DNA of 9,304 nucleotides from Candidatus Hydrogenedentota bacterium (GCA_007118235.1 SKRY01000087.1:1-9304), one strand, 5' to 3'. Numbered from the stretch's first letter, positions 1 to 6,624 are shown. The notes: a model not told the origin generated them from the sequence alone. Numbers and translations: made by a program.

Positions 1-414
1 GAGATGCCAACCCAGCGCTTCCCATACGCGGCTTGCATGCGCCGTGAACGCGGCTTCCGCGCGAATACCCTGGACAATGAGCGTGACGCCGGTAACGGCG
101 GCCACGCCGCCAAATGCCGCGAACACCCACGAACGGGGCGGTTTCCCATCGCCGCGATACGTGGAAAACAGGGCGCTGAGCAGCAAATAGGTTCCCCAAA
201 GCAGGAGAACCACTATCGCGACGCTTGGAAAGCCCGGAAAAACGGGATCGTACTGGGCATAGAACGGGGTGGGATGATAGAAAATCGCCTCAATCCCCAC
301 GGCCCACAGCCCAATCATGGCCAGCAGGTACGCGAGAAAGGTCCGGGCGTAGAGCCCGGTCAACCGCCCTCCGAGGCGAGTGCTCTCCTGTTCCGCAAAC
401 TGTTCGATTCGCAT
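1..414 (-). CDS. Multi-pass membrane protein, C-terminus missing at window edge
   Basis: I do not recognise the family. Read on the minus strand, the frame is open from the ATG at 414 to the window edge, giving 138 residues. Three hydrophobic segments are visible at about residues 23-45 (FLAYLLAMIGLWAVGIEAIF), 63-84 (VAIVVLLLWGTYLLLSALF) and 96-117 (WVFAAFGGVAAVTGVTLIV). The first 20 residues are charged and probably cytoplasmic. The short basic loop near residues 85-95 (STYRGDGKPPRSW) should also face the cytoplasm. An in-frame ATG at 513 would add 33 residues, but that stretch uses poorly GC-ending codons (AGA, ATA, TCT) and looks like leader DNA, so I prefer 414; neither start has a good ribosome binding site. 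The protein is probably a small inner-membrane protein, function unknown. The open frame with consistent membrane topology is much better than the Arg/Pro/Gly-rich reading on the plus strand. Confidence 0.7.
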   Translation of the reverse strand, partial: MRIEQFAEQESTRLGGRLTGLYARTFLAYLLAMIGLWAVGIEAIFYHPTPFYAQYDPVFPGFPSVAIVVLLLWGTYLLLSALFSTYRGDGKPPRSWVFAAFGGVAAVTGVTLIVQGIRAEAAFTAHASRVWEALGWHL

Positions 415-562
415 GGCGGGCGGTATTCTATACGATTTGGAGGCCCTTTCGCCAGAAGACCGGGGAGATTGCAATCGCTGGTTGCGGATCCGCGCCAGAT
501 GCTGACATTTCATGGCGCGATTCTTGATTTGTAATGTGGTGCGAAGTAGCGCGTTCCTTTAT

Positions 563-591
563 ATAGTAATGTAGATATATGGCATAGAAAA
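563..591 (-). promoter_or_regulatory. Candidate promoter for the leftward membrane-protein gene
   Basis: On the minus strand, TTTTCT (586-591) and TACTAT (563-568) are separated by 17 bases, giving a weak match to sigma-70 -35 and -10 boxes inside an AT-rich stretch. An overlapping TATATA offers an alternative -10. Transcription would start about 140 bases before the ATG at 414, or about 40 bases before the alternative ATG at 513. The match is too loose to be sure. Confidence 0.25.
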
Positions 592-638
592 GTAAGATGC
601 TTCGTTGTGTTTATCCATTCCAAAATACTATCTCCCAC

Positions 639-669
639 TTGACGAATAGGGGAAGGTTTGCGTTACACT
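639..669 (+). promoter_or_regulatory. Candidate sigma-70 promoter for the gene at 747
   Basis: TTGACG (639-644; five of six -35 bases) is followed after 19 bases by TACACT (664-669; four of six -10 bases). The spacer is longer than the 17-base optimum. The implied transcript would start near 676 and have a leader of about 70 bases. The same TACACTT -10 string is seen before the VKOR-DsbA gene at 4336, which slightly strengthens the call. Confidence 0.4.
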
Positions 670-746
670 TTACAGAGAGGCGGACAGTTTGTTTTGTCTC
701 AAATACCAACACAGGCATGCGAGCCTGAGAAATGGGGGTATCACCT

Positions 747-1895
747 ATGCGATTCGCAATTCATGGTAAGCAGAATCGGAGACCGGGCGGAGCAAGCCCG
801 CGAACATGGAGCCGCGTTCTTGCCGTGGGGCTCGCCGCCGGCGTGCTGTGGGCGGGAGCGGTTGCCGCCGATTCCATCGTGACGCCGGATGGCGTTGAAT
901 ACGAGGATGTCTACATCCGCGCCACCGAGCACTTGTACTACATCCAAGTGCCCGATAGTGGTGAGATTATTACGGTGCGCCGGGACGAGGTCGGCTCGGA
1001 CGATGTGCGGATTCACCCGGACCCGGATCACCGCGAACAGCTCTTAAGGGACTGGCATGAAGCCCGCGGGCTGGAGCGCGCGGATCCCGAGGCCCGGGTA
1101 GAGGAACGTATCGAGGAAGTGACTCCGGAAGAGCCCATAGTGGAGCCTCCCGAGCCTGCGTTTGAGGCTCGGGAAGAAGCCGTGACGCCGGAGGCCGAGC
1201 CGGAAGAGCCGATGATTGCGCCGCCGCTTGAGGATATCGGCGCCCCCGATGTCGAACCCGAGTTGGATGTGGCGGAGCCCGCCGTTCCGGAGATGGTCCC
1301 GCAGCCCGAGGTGGAAGAGCCGATAATCGATCAACCCCTGGATGATTTGGGCATTCCCGGGTTTGAGGACGACTTTGACGAGCCGGCGGTTCTTGACCTT
1401 CCGGATGCGGCGCCGGAAATCGAGGCGGAAGAGCCGATGATTGATGAACCGTTGGACGATCTCTCGGTTCCGGATGTGGCGCCGCTACCCGGAGACGAGG
1501 ACGTGGTCATGGATGAAGACGTGGCAGTGGACGACACGCCGATTGCGGAGCCGCGGGACTCCATCGAAATCTACGTTCCAGAAGGTGAGCGCCGGGACTC
1601 GGCCGAGGATCGCCGGCGGTTGATGGAAATCCGGGAGATGTTCCGTCAGATGCAGATGGGCCAACAGCCCGGTATGGGCGGCCCCGGCCAGCAACCCGGT
1701 ATGGGCGGCCCCGGCCAGCAACCCGGAATGGGCCGGCCCGGCCAGCAACCCGGAATGGGCGGACCCCAGCAGCAGCCCGGCGGCCCCGGTGGTCCGCAGC
1801 AGCAACCTGGCGCGCCGGGTCCGGAACCTGGCGGACCCGGAGGCGAGGAAGGGGCTCCGGCGCCTCCTCCGCCCGAAGGCGGTGCGCCTGAATAA
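747..1895 (+). CDS. Exported acidic, Pro-rich repeat protein with Gln/Pro/Gly tail
   Basis: The protein has 382 residues and unknown function. A signal peptide is clear: a basic n-region (KQNRRPGGASPRTWSR), a hydrophobic core (VLAVGLAAGVLWAGAVAA, about residues 24-41) and likely cleavage near AVA/ADS. Residues about 42-90 form a small module (TPDGVEYEDVYIRATEHLYY... then GEIITVRRDEV) that reads as a compact beta domain. Residues 120-270 are very acidic and proline-rich, with three copies of an EEPMIxxPLDDLxxP motif. Residues about 282-304 look like a charged helix. The rest is low-complexity GQQPGMGGP and QQQPGGPGG repeats ending in Pro/Gly/Glu. The start at 747 is chosen over the in-frame ATG at 732 because GGGGG at 734-738 sits 8 bases before it and because it gives a cleaner signal peptide. 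The gene stands alone and converges on the GH42-like gene. An extended periplasmic or envelope spacer or binding protein is possible, but this is inference from composition. Confidence 0.75.
   Translation: MRFAIHGKQNRRPGGASPRTWSRVLAVGLAAGVLWAGAVAADSIVTPDGVEYEDVYIRATEHLYYIQVPDSGEIITVRRDEVGSDDVRIHPDPDHREQLLRDWHEARGLERADPEARVEERIEEVTPEEPIVEPPEPAFEAREEAVTPEAEPEEPMIAPPLEDIGAPDVEPELDVAEPAVPEMVPQPEVEEPIIDQPLDDLGIPGFEDDFDEPAVLDLPDAAPEIEAEEPMIDEPLDDLSVPDVAPLPGDEDVVMDEDVAVDDTPIAEPRDSIEIYVPEGERRDSAEDRRRLMEIREMFRQMQMGQQPGMGGPGQQPGMGGPGQQPGMGRPGQQPGMGGPQQQPGGPGGPQQQPGAPGPEPGGPGGEEGAPAPPPPEGGAPE
1203..1475 (+). repeat. Three degenerate ~38-residue acidic repeats in the gene at 747
   Basis: The motif EEP[MI]IxxPL[DE]D[IL]x[AIV]P occurs at residues 153-168, 190-205 and 228-243, spaced 37 and 38 residues apart, each followed by an acidic and proline-rich linker. 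A weaker version (EEPIVEPPEP) lies at residues 128-137. The copies differ at many codons, so the duplication is old and kept at protein level. Confidence 0.7.
1659..1766 (+). repeat. Four tandem 27-base repeats encoding GQQPGMGGP
   Basis: Four head-to-tail 27-base units start at 1659, 1686, 1713 and 1740, in frame with the gene at 747. Units 1 and 2 encode the same nine residues, unit 3 has Arg for Gly, and unit 4 leads into QQQPGG variants. Because the unit is a multiple of three, gain or loss of copies would not break the frame, so this is a likely site of length variation between strains. Confidence 0.9.
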
Positions 1896-1940
1896 CTGTT
1901 AGTGGATTCAGCGGGTAAGCCCGCCCGAATGAGACGGCCG

Positions 1941-1987
1941 AAGCCCCTCTCTCGAAGGTCCTTGGCAAAGGACGGAGAGAGGGGCTT
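1941..1987. terminator. Long bidirectional hairpin between convergent genes
   Basis: A perfect 13-base stem (AAGCCCCTCTCTC at 1941-1953 pairs with GAGAGAGGGGCTT at 1975-1987) encloses a second stem (GTCCTT 1958-1963 with AAGGAC 1968-1973) and a GGCA tetraloop. It lies 45 bases after the stop of the rightward gene and directly beside the stop of the leftward GH42-like gene at 1990, as expected for a shared terminator. No true T-tract follows on either side, so it could instead protect the 3' ends or work with Rho. Confidence 0.65.
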
Positions 1988-1989
1988 CT

Positions 1990-4242
1990 CTACTGGTCAT
2001 TCGCCGGGATGAGTTCAAGGATGCGGGTGTCGCCGGCATTCATGGGAAGGTCAAGCCGGTTGCGCCGGGGCCATCCCGCGGCGGGATTCAACAGATCGCG
2101 GACCATGAAGGTCCACCCTAGATTGATGCGCCGTTCTCCCGAGGCGTTGGCGTGCAACGTCATGGTCTCGGGCCCAAAGAAGGCGGCGTCGAAGAAGTGA
2201 GGGGGAGACGAGGGGAAATAGACGTGTTCTCCAAGCAGGTAGAGCAGTTCACGTAAGAGACGGGGCGATATCCAGGGTTCGGCTACGTAAATCGAGGTCC
2301 AGCCATCTTCCAAAAAGACGATGCCGATGCTGGTCTCCCCGGTGGCGTCGTATGTGGCCAGCTCATTGCCTTCCTCCACCTGCATGTAAAATGCGGGAGT
2401 CAATTCGCGGCCGGAGCCGATGGGGTGGTCTTCCTCGAAGAGCCGGCCCGGCAGCTTGAAGGTGTGTTCTCCCAAGACGGGTTCATCGCTTGAGAACACT
2501 TCGAGCCGGGTGGTCGCGGCGATGTGGTCGACGTGGGGTTCCGGGGCAAGGTAGCCCGGCGCATACAGCCAAATCGCCGCGGCGCGGCGATCCTCGAGGT
2601 AGGCGTGCAACGTCTCGCGATCCGCCTCGGGCAAGTAGAACGTATTGGGAAACAGATAGACGGAAGCGTCTGGTCCTTGCCCTTCCAGAATGTCCGATAG
2701 CAGCACAAACTGGACGGGAACTCCCGAGCGAATCGCCGCCTCGCGCGCGCCGTGGAGCAGGCTCTCGTTAAGCCCATCGTTGTCCCGGTAATAGGCCCGG
2801 CTGCGTTCGTCCACAACCACCGCCAACTGAGTGCGCCCAGGCCCTGGAGCGCCGCTCGCGCTCCTCCGATCCGCCTCGCGCGCTCCGAGCAGACGGCCGT
2901 AGCTTTCCCGCATGCGTTCGAAGCGCTCCCACATCTGGGGATCATACAGGGCGCCCTCCCCCGCGGGATCGGCCCACATGAGGCCTAGGCCGTGGGACAG
3001 CGCGCTGGCGAAGTTGCGGGTCTGCACGTTGTAGATGTCCCCGGCGCGAATACCTTCCATGCGGGTGGCCTCGCCAGTATCGGGATCGTGGATGATGCCC
3101 GTGCGGGTATCGTCGATGAGATGCCATTGCTTGCCATGGCGTATGGCGCTGTCCACGGGTCCCATGAATCCGCCCGTTCCGCCAATGCCCCGGTCCACCT
3201 GCGAGACGGGACTGACGAATCCATCCACGGGGCTGTTCAGCAGCCGCGCCAAGGCAAAGTGGCCGGTCTTGTTATTGGTCAGTTCGAGGCTGTATCCATA
3301 GGGAACCAACACATCCCGTTCGGCGCCCCCGTGGGTCTTGGCCAAGGCCGCGAATTCCGCAATGCGTTCGGCGCGGAATTCCGACGCGAACCGCAGATAG
3401 TCGATGATGGGTTGGTCCTCGGGCGGTTCGAAGAAAACAGCGCCGTTATCTTCCGGACGGCTGGGCGGGCTCACGTTCTCGAGGGTCACGTCCTCATCCG
3501 CCCACGCCTCTTGCAGGGCCTCATCGCTTTCGTACAGGCGTTCCAGCCAAGCCCGGAACGCGGCGGCGTTTTCCTCCCCCTCGTCAAACGCGTCGCCGGT
3601 CCGCCACTGGCCGTCGTCGTAACACGCCAAGATGAAGCCGTCGACATGCGCGCCCATGGGATGGGCCTCCAAAGCGGTTCCCAACGTCTCCCACGCCGTT
3701 TCCAGCGCATCGCGCCATTCATCAGAGGCGATGCTCACGTAGTCTCGTGATTCTTCACCGTACATGGCTTTGGCGCCCTCGTGTGCGTCCAGCCAGTCCC
3801 TGGGCGGGTCAAGTTCGAGGTAGAGCAGCACCCCGGCGTCCGGATTGACTTCCGCGGCGATTTCCAGGCGTTCCCACATGATATCCAGCGCGCCCGGACG
3901 TTCCGGCCAAGGGAAGGGGGCGCTAAGGGTGAACCGGTTGATCCCGGCGTCGGTGGCCATTTCCATCTGCCGCCGCGCCAGTTCCAGGTCGGAGGACGAG
4001 TCGAGACCGATGAAAAGGCGCAGCGGCGCCTCGGCCACGGGATAGTCTGGTTCGGCGGGCTCATGCTCGTCCCGCGCCGCCGGGCTGGCCTGTTGTTCAA
4101 GCGGGCCATGCACAGGTAATCCTCGGGAGGGAGCCGTCGCTTCGCCGAGCCACAGCCCCGCGCCCGCGGCGGCCGCGAGAAGCACAAGCACAAGCCCAGC
4201 GCGTGTGAGGATGGCGGTTGTGATCGAATTCCGTGGAGTCAT
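1990..4242 (-). CDS. Exported GH42-like glycoside hydrolase homologue (beta-galactosidase-like)
   Basis: The 750-residue protein reads as a GH42-type architecture. An N-terminal hydrophobic segment (about residues 13-33) is a signal anchor or signal peptide and is followed by a Pro/Glu-rich linker. A TIM-barrel-like region spans about 75-455, a Rossmann-like trimerisation domain about 470-680 (AVVVDERSRAYY... VLLSDILEG... VYLFPNTFYLPEAD), and a short beta-rich C-terminus follows. Family-style landmarks are the AAFRAWLERLYESDEALQEAW stretch split across residues 227-247 and GKQWHLIDDTRTG (370-382). At the two places where GH42-like enzymes usually carry catalytic Glu, I see ACYDDGQW (206-213) and LIDDTR (375-380) instead, so activity is uncertain. 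The ATG at 4242 is preferred to the upstream in-frame ATG at 4317 because it puts the hydrophobic segment at the N-terminus; neither has a strong ribosome binding site. It would act outside the cytoplasm on a sugar polymer or oligosaccharide; the substrate cannot be told from sequence. Confidence 0.75.
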   Translation of the reverse strand: MTPRNSITTAILTRAGLVLVLLAAAAGAGLWLGEATAPSRGLPVHGPLEQQASPAARDEHEPAEPDYPVAEAPLRLFIGLDSSSDLELARRQMEMATDAGINRFTLSAPFPWPERPGALDIMWERLEIAAEVNPDAGVLLYLELDPPRDWLDAHEGAKAMYGEESRDYVSIASDEWRDALETAWETLGTALEAHPMGAHVDGFILACYDDGQWRTGDAFDEGEENAAAFRAWLERLYESDEALQEAWADEDVTLENVSPPSRPEDNGAVFFEPPEDQPIIDYLRFASEFRAERIAEFAALAKTHGGAERDVLVPYGYSLELTNNKTGHFALARLLNSPVDGFVSPVSQVDRGIGGTGGFMGPVDSAIRHGKQWHLIDDTRTGIIHDPDTGEATRMEGIRAGDIYNVQTRNFASALSHGLGLMWADPAGEGALYDPQMWERFERMRESYGRLLGAREADRRSASGAPGPGRTQLAVVVDERSRAYYRDNDGLNESLLHGAREAAIRSGVPVQFVLLSDILEGQGPDASVYLFPNTFYLPEADRETLHAYLEDRRAAAIWLYAPGYLAPEPHVDHIAATTRLEVFSSDEPVLGEHTFKLPGRLFEEDHPIGSGRELTPAFYMQVEEGNELATYDATGETSIGIVFLEDGWTSIYVAEPWISPRLLRELLYLLGEHVYFPSSPPHFFDAAFFGPETMTLHANASGERRINLGWTFMVRDLLNPAAGWPRRNRLDLPMNAGDTRILELIPANDQ

Positions 4243-4311
4243 ACGAGACCATAGTCTACCGCCGTACCGCCGCGAACACAACCCATCTGTGGCGCCGTGT
4301 GATTCGGGGGG

Positions 4312-4341
4312 TTGCATCGGCTTAGGAGTAGGCCGTACACT
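4312..4341 (+). promoter_or_regulatory. Candidate promoter for the VKOR-DsbA gene
   Basis: TTGCAT (4312-4317) and TACACT (4336-4341) are 18 bases apart. The -35 box is weak (three of six) and the -10 box moderate (four of six), with the same TACACTT string as the promoter at 664. The implied start near 4348 lies just before the Shine-Dalgarno site and would exclude the in-frame TTG at 4341 as a start codon. Confidence 0.4.
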
Positions 4342-4349
4342 TGGGCGTT

Positions 4350-4354
4350 GGAGG
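4350..4354 (+). promoter_or_regulatory. Ribosome binding site deciding the VKOR-DsbA start
   Basis: GGAGG sits 7 bases before the ATG at 4362. It falls inside the reading frame if the TTG at 4341 is used, so it argues for initiation at 4362. Confidence 0.8.
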
Positions 4355-4361
4355 ATACCGA

Positions 4362-5510
4362 ATGATGCATGATGAAGCAGTAAACCGCCATTCGGCCGTG
4401 GCGGTGGTTGTGTGGGTGTCGTGTCTCGTGTTGGCCGGCGCGGGCATTCTTTTGACGTTGTATCTGACCGCGGCGCATTTCACGGGCCAGCTCTACAATA
4501 TTTGCGCGCCGGACACTGGATGCGGCGCTGTTTTGGAGAGCGATCTCGCGGTCATATTTGGCGTTCCGACCGCTACCTACGGCCTGTTGTTCTATATCAC
4601 CCTGTTCGTGGCGGCTTTCCTGTATCCAGCGATGCGGGCGAATTATCAAGCGATTGCCGTGAACGTGGGGGTGATTCTCACGGGGCTCGGCGTCATCATA
4701 TCGCTTTTGCTGACGATCTATTCCTACGTTGCGGTGGAGGCGTTCTGCCAGTTTTGTTTGGCGTCGTTCGCGTTGGTCGCGTTGTTGGCGGGGCTTGTGG
4801 CGTCGTGGAAGTATTTCGCATTGAAAGGCCGGGGCGTGGATCGCAGTCTTGTATCGCGGCGTGTGTCGCGATACGCCATGCGCTTGTTTGTGGTGATTCT
4901 TATTGGGATTGGCGTGCTGTTCATTCACGCCTTGGGGCCGCCGGGCGGTCCGGAATCGCAAGTCCGCTTGGGCCAGGACGTGGATGCGCTCGGCCGGGCG
5001 ATCGGACGGCCGGGCATGGCGTTGGGCGATCCAGATGCGCCGCATGAGGTCATAGAGTTCTTTGACCTTGAGTGTCCAGCGTGCCGGCAATTCGCCTTGG
5101 AAGTATTTCCCGAGATCAAGGAGCGTTACATTGACACGGGCCGGGTGTATTGGATTCTAGCGCCCTATCCGCTCGACATGTACCCGAACTCGCTGCCCGC
5201 TCATGTGGCTCACGAACTGGTTCCCTTTGACCGGTACCACGAGGCGAAGCAGGAGTTGATGGAAAACGCGGACCGCTGGGCGTCCTCGGCCACGGACGAT
5301 CCCATGCCGTACCTCGAGGAATTCCTGGCGGGCTATGGGCTTTCCGGCGACCTTATCACCGAGGAGCGGCTGGAGATCCTTCGCGGCCAACAGGATCGCG
5401 TGTGGCAGCTTCTCGGGGTGGAGGCAAGCCCGGTCTTCATCATCGATGGCGAACCGCAAATGGGCTCTCCCTCGCTGGGCCAATGGGGCGCGCGTTTCTC
5501 GGGTTCATAG
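4362..5510 (+). CDS. VKOR-DsbA fusion, periplasmic disulfide-bond-forming oxidase
   Basis: The 382-residue protein joins a vitamin K epoxide reductase domain to a DsbA-like thioredoxin domain. The VKOR half (about residues 12-155) has several hydrophobic helices and the diagnostic features: the loop Cys pair C48 and C54 (ICAPDTGCGAVLES), then IFGVPTATYG, and the quinone-side CxxC C129-Q-F-C132 (EAFCQFCLASF). A further membrane helix (about 171-191) leads to the thioredoxin half, with active site C238-P-A-C241 (DLECPACRQF) and the cis-Pro loop EASPVFIIDGE (P357). All redox cysteines are present. In this family the thioredoxin domain oxidises exported proteins and the VKOR domain re-oxidises it, passing electrons to quinone, so one protein does the work of DsbA plus DsbB. 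The gene is divergent from the GH42-like gene and 130 bases ahead of a parvulin, so the pair may be a small protein-folding unit. Confidence 0.92.
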   Translation: MMHDEAVNRHSAVAVVVWVSCLVLAGAGILLTLYLTAAHFTGQLYNICAPDTGCGAVLESDLAVIFGVPTATYGLLFYITLFVAAFLYPAMRANYQAIAVNVGVILTGLGVIISLLLTIYSYVAVEAFCQFCLASFALVALLAGLVASWKYFALKGRGVDRSLVSRRVSRYAMRLFVVILIGIGVLFIHALGPPGGPESQVRLGQDVDALGRAIGRPGMALGDPDAPHEVIEFFDLECPACRQFALEVFPEIKERYIDTGRVYWILAPYPLDMYPNSLPAHVAHELVPFDRYHEAKQELMENADRWASSATDDPMPYLEEFLAGYGLSGDLITEERLEILRGQQDRVWQLLGVEASPVFIIDGEPQMGSPSLGQWGARFSGS

Positions 5511-5602
5511 CGGCGAAGTTGTGACCAGATGGGTATGCCGCGAGGCGCGGTGAATTTCAACTAAACCATGTTATGCAAGGGGAATATCTTCCCATATTAA
5601 GG

Positions 5603-5623
5603 GCGCGCCCGTGAGGGGCGCGC
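5603..5623 (+). promoter_or_regulatory. GC hairpin directly before the parvulin ribosome binding site
   Basis: GCGCGCCC (5603-5610) pairs perfectly with GGGCGCGC (5616-5623) around a five-base loop GTGAG. The stem ends two bases before the Shine-Dalgarno at 5626, so in a transcript it would sit against the initiation region. It may tune translation, or act as a partial stop for read-through from the VKOR-DsbA gene; no T-tract follows. A small palindrome (GGGAA TATC TTCCC, 5580-5593) lies just upstream and overlaps a possible -10 (TATTAA, 5595-5600) with no good -35. Confidence 0.4.
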
Positions 5624-5625
5624 GA

Positions 5626-5631
5626 AAGAGG
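5626..5631 (+). promoter_or_regulatory. Ribosome binding site deciding the parvulin start
   Basis: AAGAGG ends 9 bases before the ATG at 5641. It abuts the in-frame ATG at 5632 and lies inside the reading frame of the GTG at 5611, so 5641 is the best-supported start. Confidence 0.7.
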
Positions 5632-5640
5632 ATGGCTTTA

Positions 5641-6534
5641 ATGGCAAAGAAAGGCGCGACGGAAAGTAAGAAGGGAACGGGCGGCGCGGAGGCCGCTACG
5701 GTGCTGTATGTCAACGGCGAAAAGATCGAGCCGCATGTGGTGGATGCGCATGCCCAGAGCTTGCGCCAGGGCTACACACGCGCGATGGGACGAGGCGCCG
5801 TGCCGGATACGCGCATTCGCCGGGAAGCCCGGGAGAACGCCATCGAGCAGACATTGCTGCTTCAAGAGGCCCGGAAACGGTGTGAGGTCTCCGAGGATGA
5901 GGTGAACGCCCGCGTCGAGGAATTGCGCAAACAAGGCGATAAGGAGCGGGAGCTGAGCGAGGACGAGTTGCGCCGCATTCAAGAGAGCGTGCGTGATGAG
6001 TTGCTGTTTGATCGGCTCTCCGAGGACTTGTACGCCGGCATTGAAGAGCCTGGCGAGGAGGCCTGCCGGGAGTACTACGAAACCCATCGGTCGAACTTCA
6101 TGGTTCCCGAGGCGGTCCACGCCGCCCATATCGTTCGTCAACCCGCGCCAGGCAGTTCCAAGGACGAGTGCTTCATGGAAATGGTCGAGGTGCGGCGTAA
6201 GGTGACCGAAGGGGCCGATTTCGCGTCGGTCGCGCGGGAGCATTCCCAGTGCAATGACAACGGAGGCGACCTCGGCTGGTTCACGCGCGGACGCATGGTG
6301 GAGGCCTTCGAGAAGGTCGTCTTTGCTCTGAAGCCGGGCGAGATCAGCGAGGTGTTCGAGACCGAATTCGGGTATCACATCACCACGGTGTACGACTACA
6401 AACCGGCGGGACCGGTCCCGTTCGATGAGGTCAAGGAACGGATCGCCGAGGAAATAAAGGAAAACGAACGCAAGCGCATCCTTGATGAATTCATCGACGG
6501 ATTGCGGGAGAATGCGGTTATCGAGGAACGTTAA
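5641..6534 (+). CDS. SurA/PpiC-like parvulin peptidyl-prolyl isomerase, no export signal
   Basis: The 297-residue protein has the layout of the SurA/PpiC/PrsA group. The N-terminal chaperone-like helical region (about 20-150) opens with the typical VLYVNGEKIEPHVVDA strand-helix and is rich in charged helices. One parvulin rotamase domain (about 157-252) follows, with VHAAHIV (159-165), the GGDLGWFTRGRMVEAFE loop (208-224) and TEFGYHI (241-247). A charged helix to the C-terminus would pack back on the chaperone part. Relatives of this architecture are usually exported, but here the N-terminus is MAKKGATESKKGTGG, without a hydrophobic core or lipobox, and the earlier in-frame starts (5611 GTG, 5632 ATG) add none. 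A cytoplasmic folding helper is therefore likely, unless export is by an unusual route. It follows the VKOR-DsbA gene on the same strand, with a hairpin in the gap. Confidence 0.88.
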   Translation: MAKKGATESKKGTGGAEAATVLYVNGEKIEPHVVDAHAQSLRQGYTRAMGRGAVPDTRIRREARENAIEQTLLLQEARKRCEVSEDEVNARVEELRKQGDKERELSEDELRRIQESVRDELLFDRLSEDLYAGIEEPGEEACREYYETHRSNFMVPEAVHAAHIVRQPAPGSSKDECFMEMVEVRRKVTEGADFASVAREHSQCNDNGGDLGWFTRGRMVEAFEKVVFALKPGEISEVFETEFGYHITTVYDYKPAGPVPFDEVKERIAEEIKENERKRILDEFIDGLRENAVIEER

Positions 6535-6540
6535 CGCCGG

Positions 6541-6624
6541 ATGGATATCGCCTCCTTCCGAAGGGGCGAATTGATGGACATCCCCCTAGCCCCCTTCCGA
6601 AGGGGGAATGATTGGAGATCCCCC
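6541..6624 (+). repeat. Imperfect ~39-base direct duplication around a GGAAGG-type palindrome
   Basis: CCTTCCGAAGGGG followed by a GAAT/GATGGA-like stretch and ATCCCCC occurs at 6554-6586 and again at 6593-6624, offset by 39 bases with one indel and a few changes. A third, shorter trace (GGATATCGCC) precedes them at 6543. The second copy contains the perfect palindrome CCCCCTTC-C-GAAGGGGG (6590-6606). The whole lies between convergent genes. Confidence 0.7.

Larger units (their letters stand above)
415..746. other. Divergent intergenic spacer, AT-rich core
   Basis: This gap separates the leftward membrane-protein gene from the rightward gene at 747. Bases about 535-640 are clearly richer in A and T than the surrounding coding DNA and hold candidate promoters on both strands. 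I see no coding frame with believable composition and no RNA gene. The part nearest 414-513 is GC-rich and may be the leader of the leftward gene or an N-terminal extension of it. Confidence 0.6.

Noticed and set aside
4..534. Long open frame on the plus strand
   Set aside because: Its product is an Arg/Gly/Pro-rich string without domain character, and the opposite strand gives a clean three-helix membrane protein.
1659..1766. CRISPR-like regular repeat
   Set aside because: The units abut without spacers, are in frame and encode a peptide repeat.
1507..1968. Minus-strand open frame opposite the low-complexity tail
   Set aside because: It is the antisense shadow of the GC-rich 27-base repeats; composition is Arg/Ala/Gly-rich and repetitive, with no start signal.
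2992..3750. 252-codon plus-strand open frame inside the GH42-like gene
   Set aside because: It lies fully opposite a well-supported gene and has no recognisable domain or ribosome binding site.
4239..5090. 283-codon minus-strand open frame opposite the VKOR-DsbA gene
   Set aside because: It is His/Arg/Gln-rich antisense of membrane helices; the sense strand has all VKOR and thioredoxin motifs.
5638..6378. 246-codon minus-strand open frame opposite the parvulin gene
   Set aside because: It is an antisense shadow; the sense frame carries the full parvulin signature.
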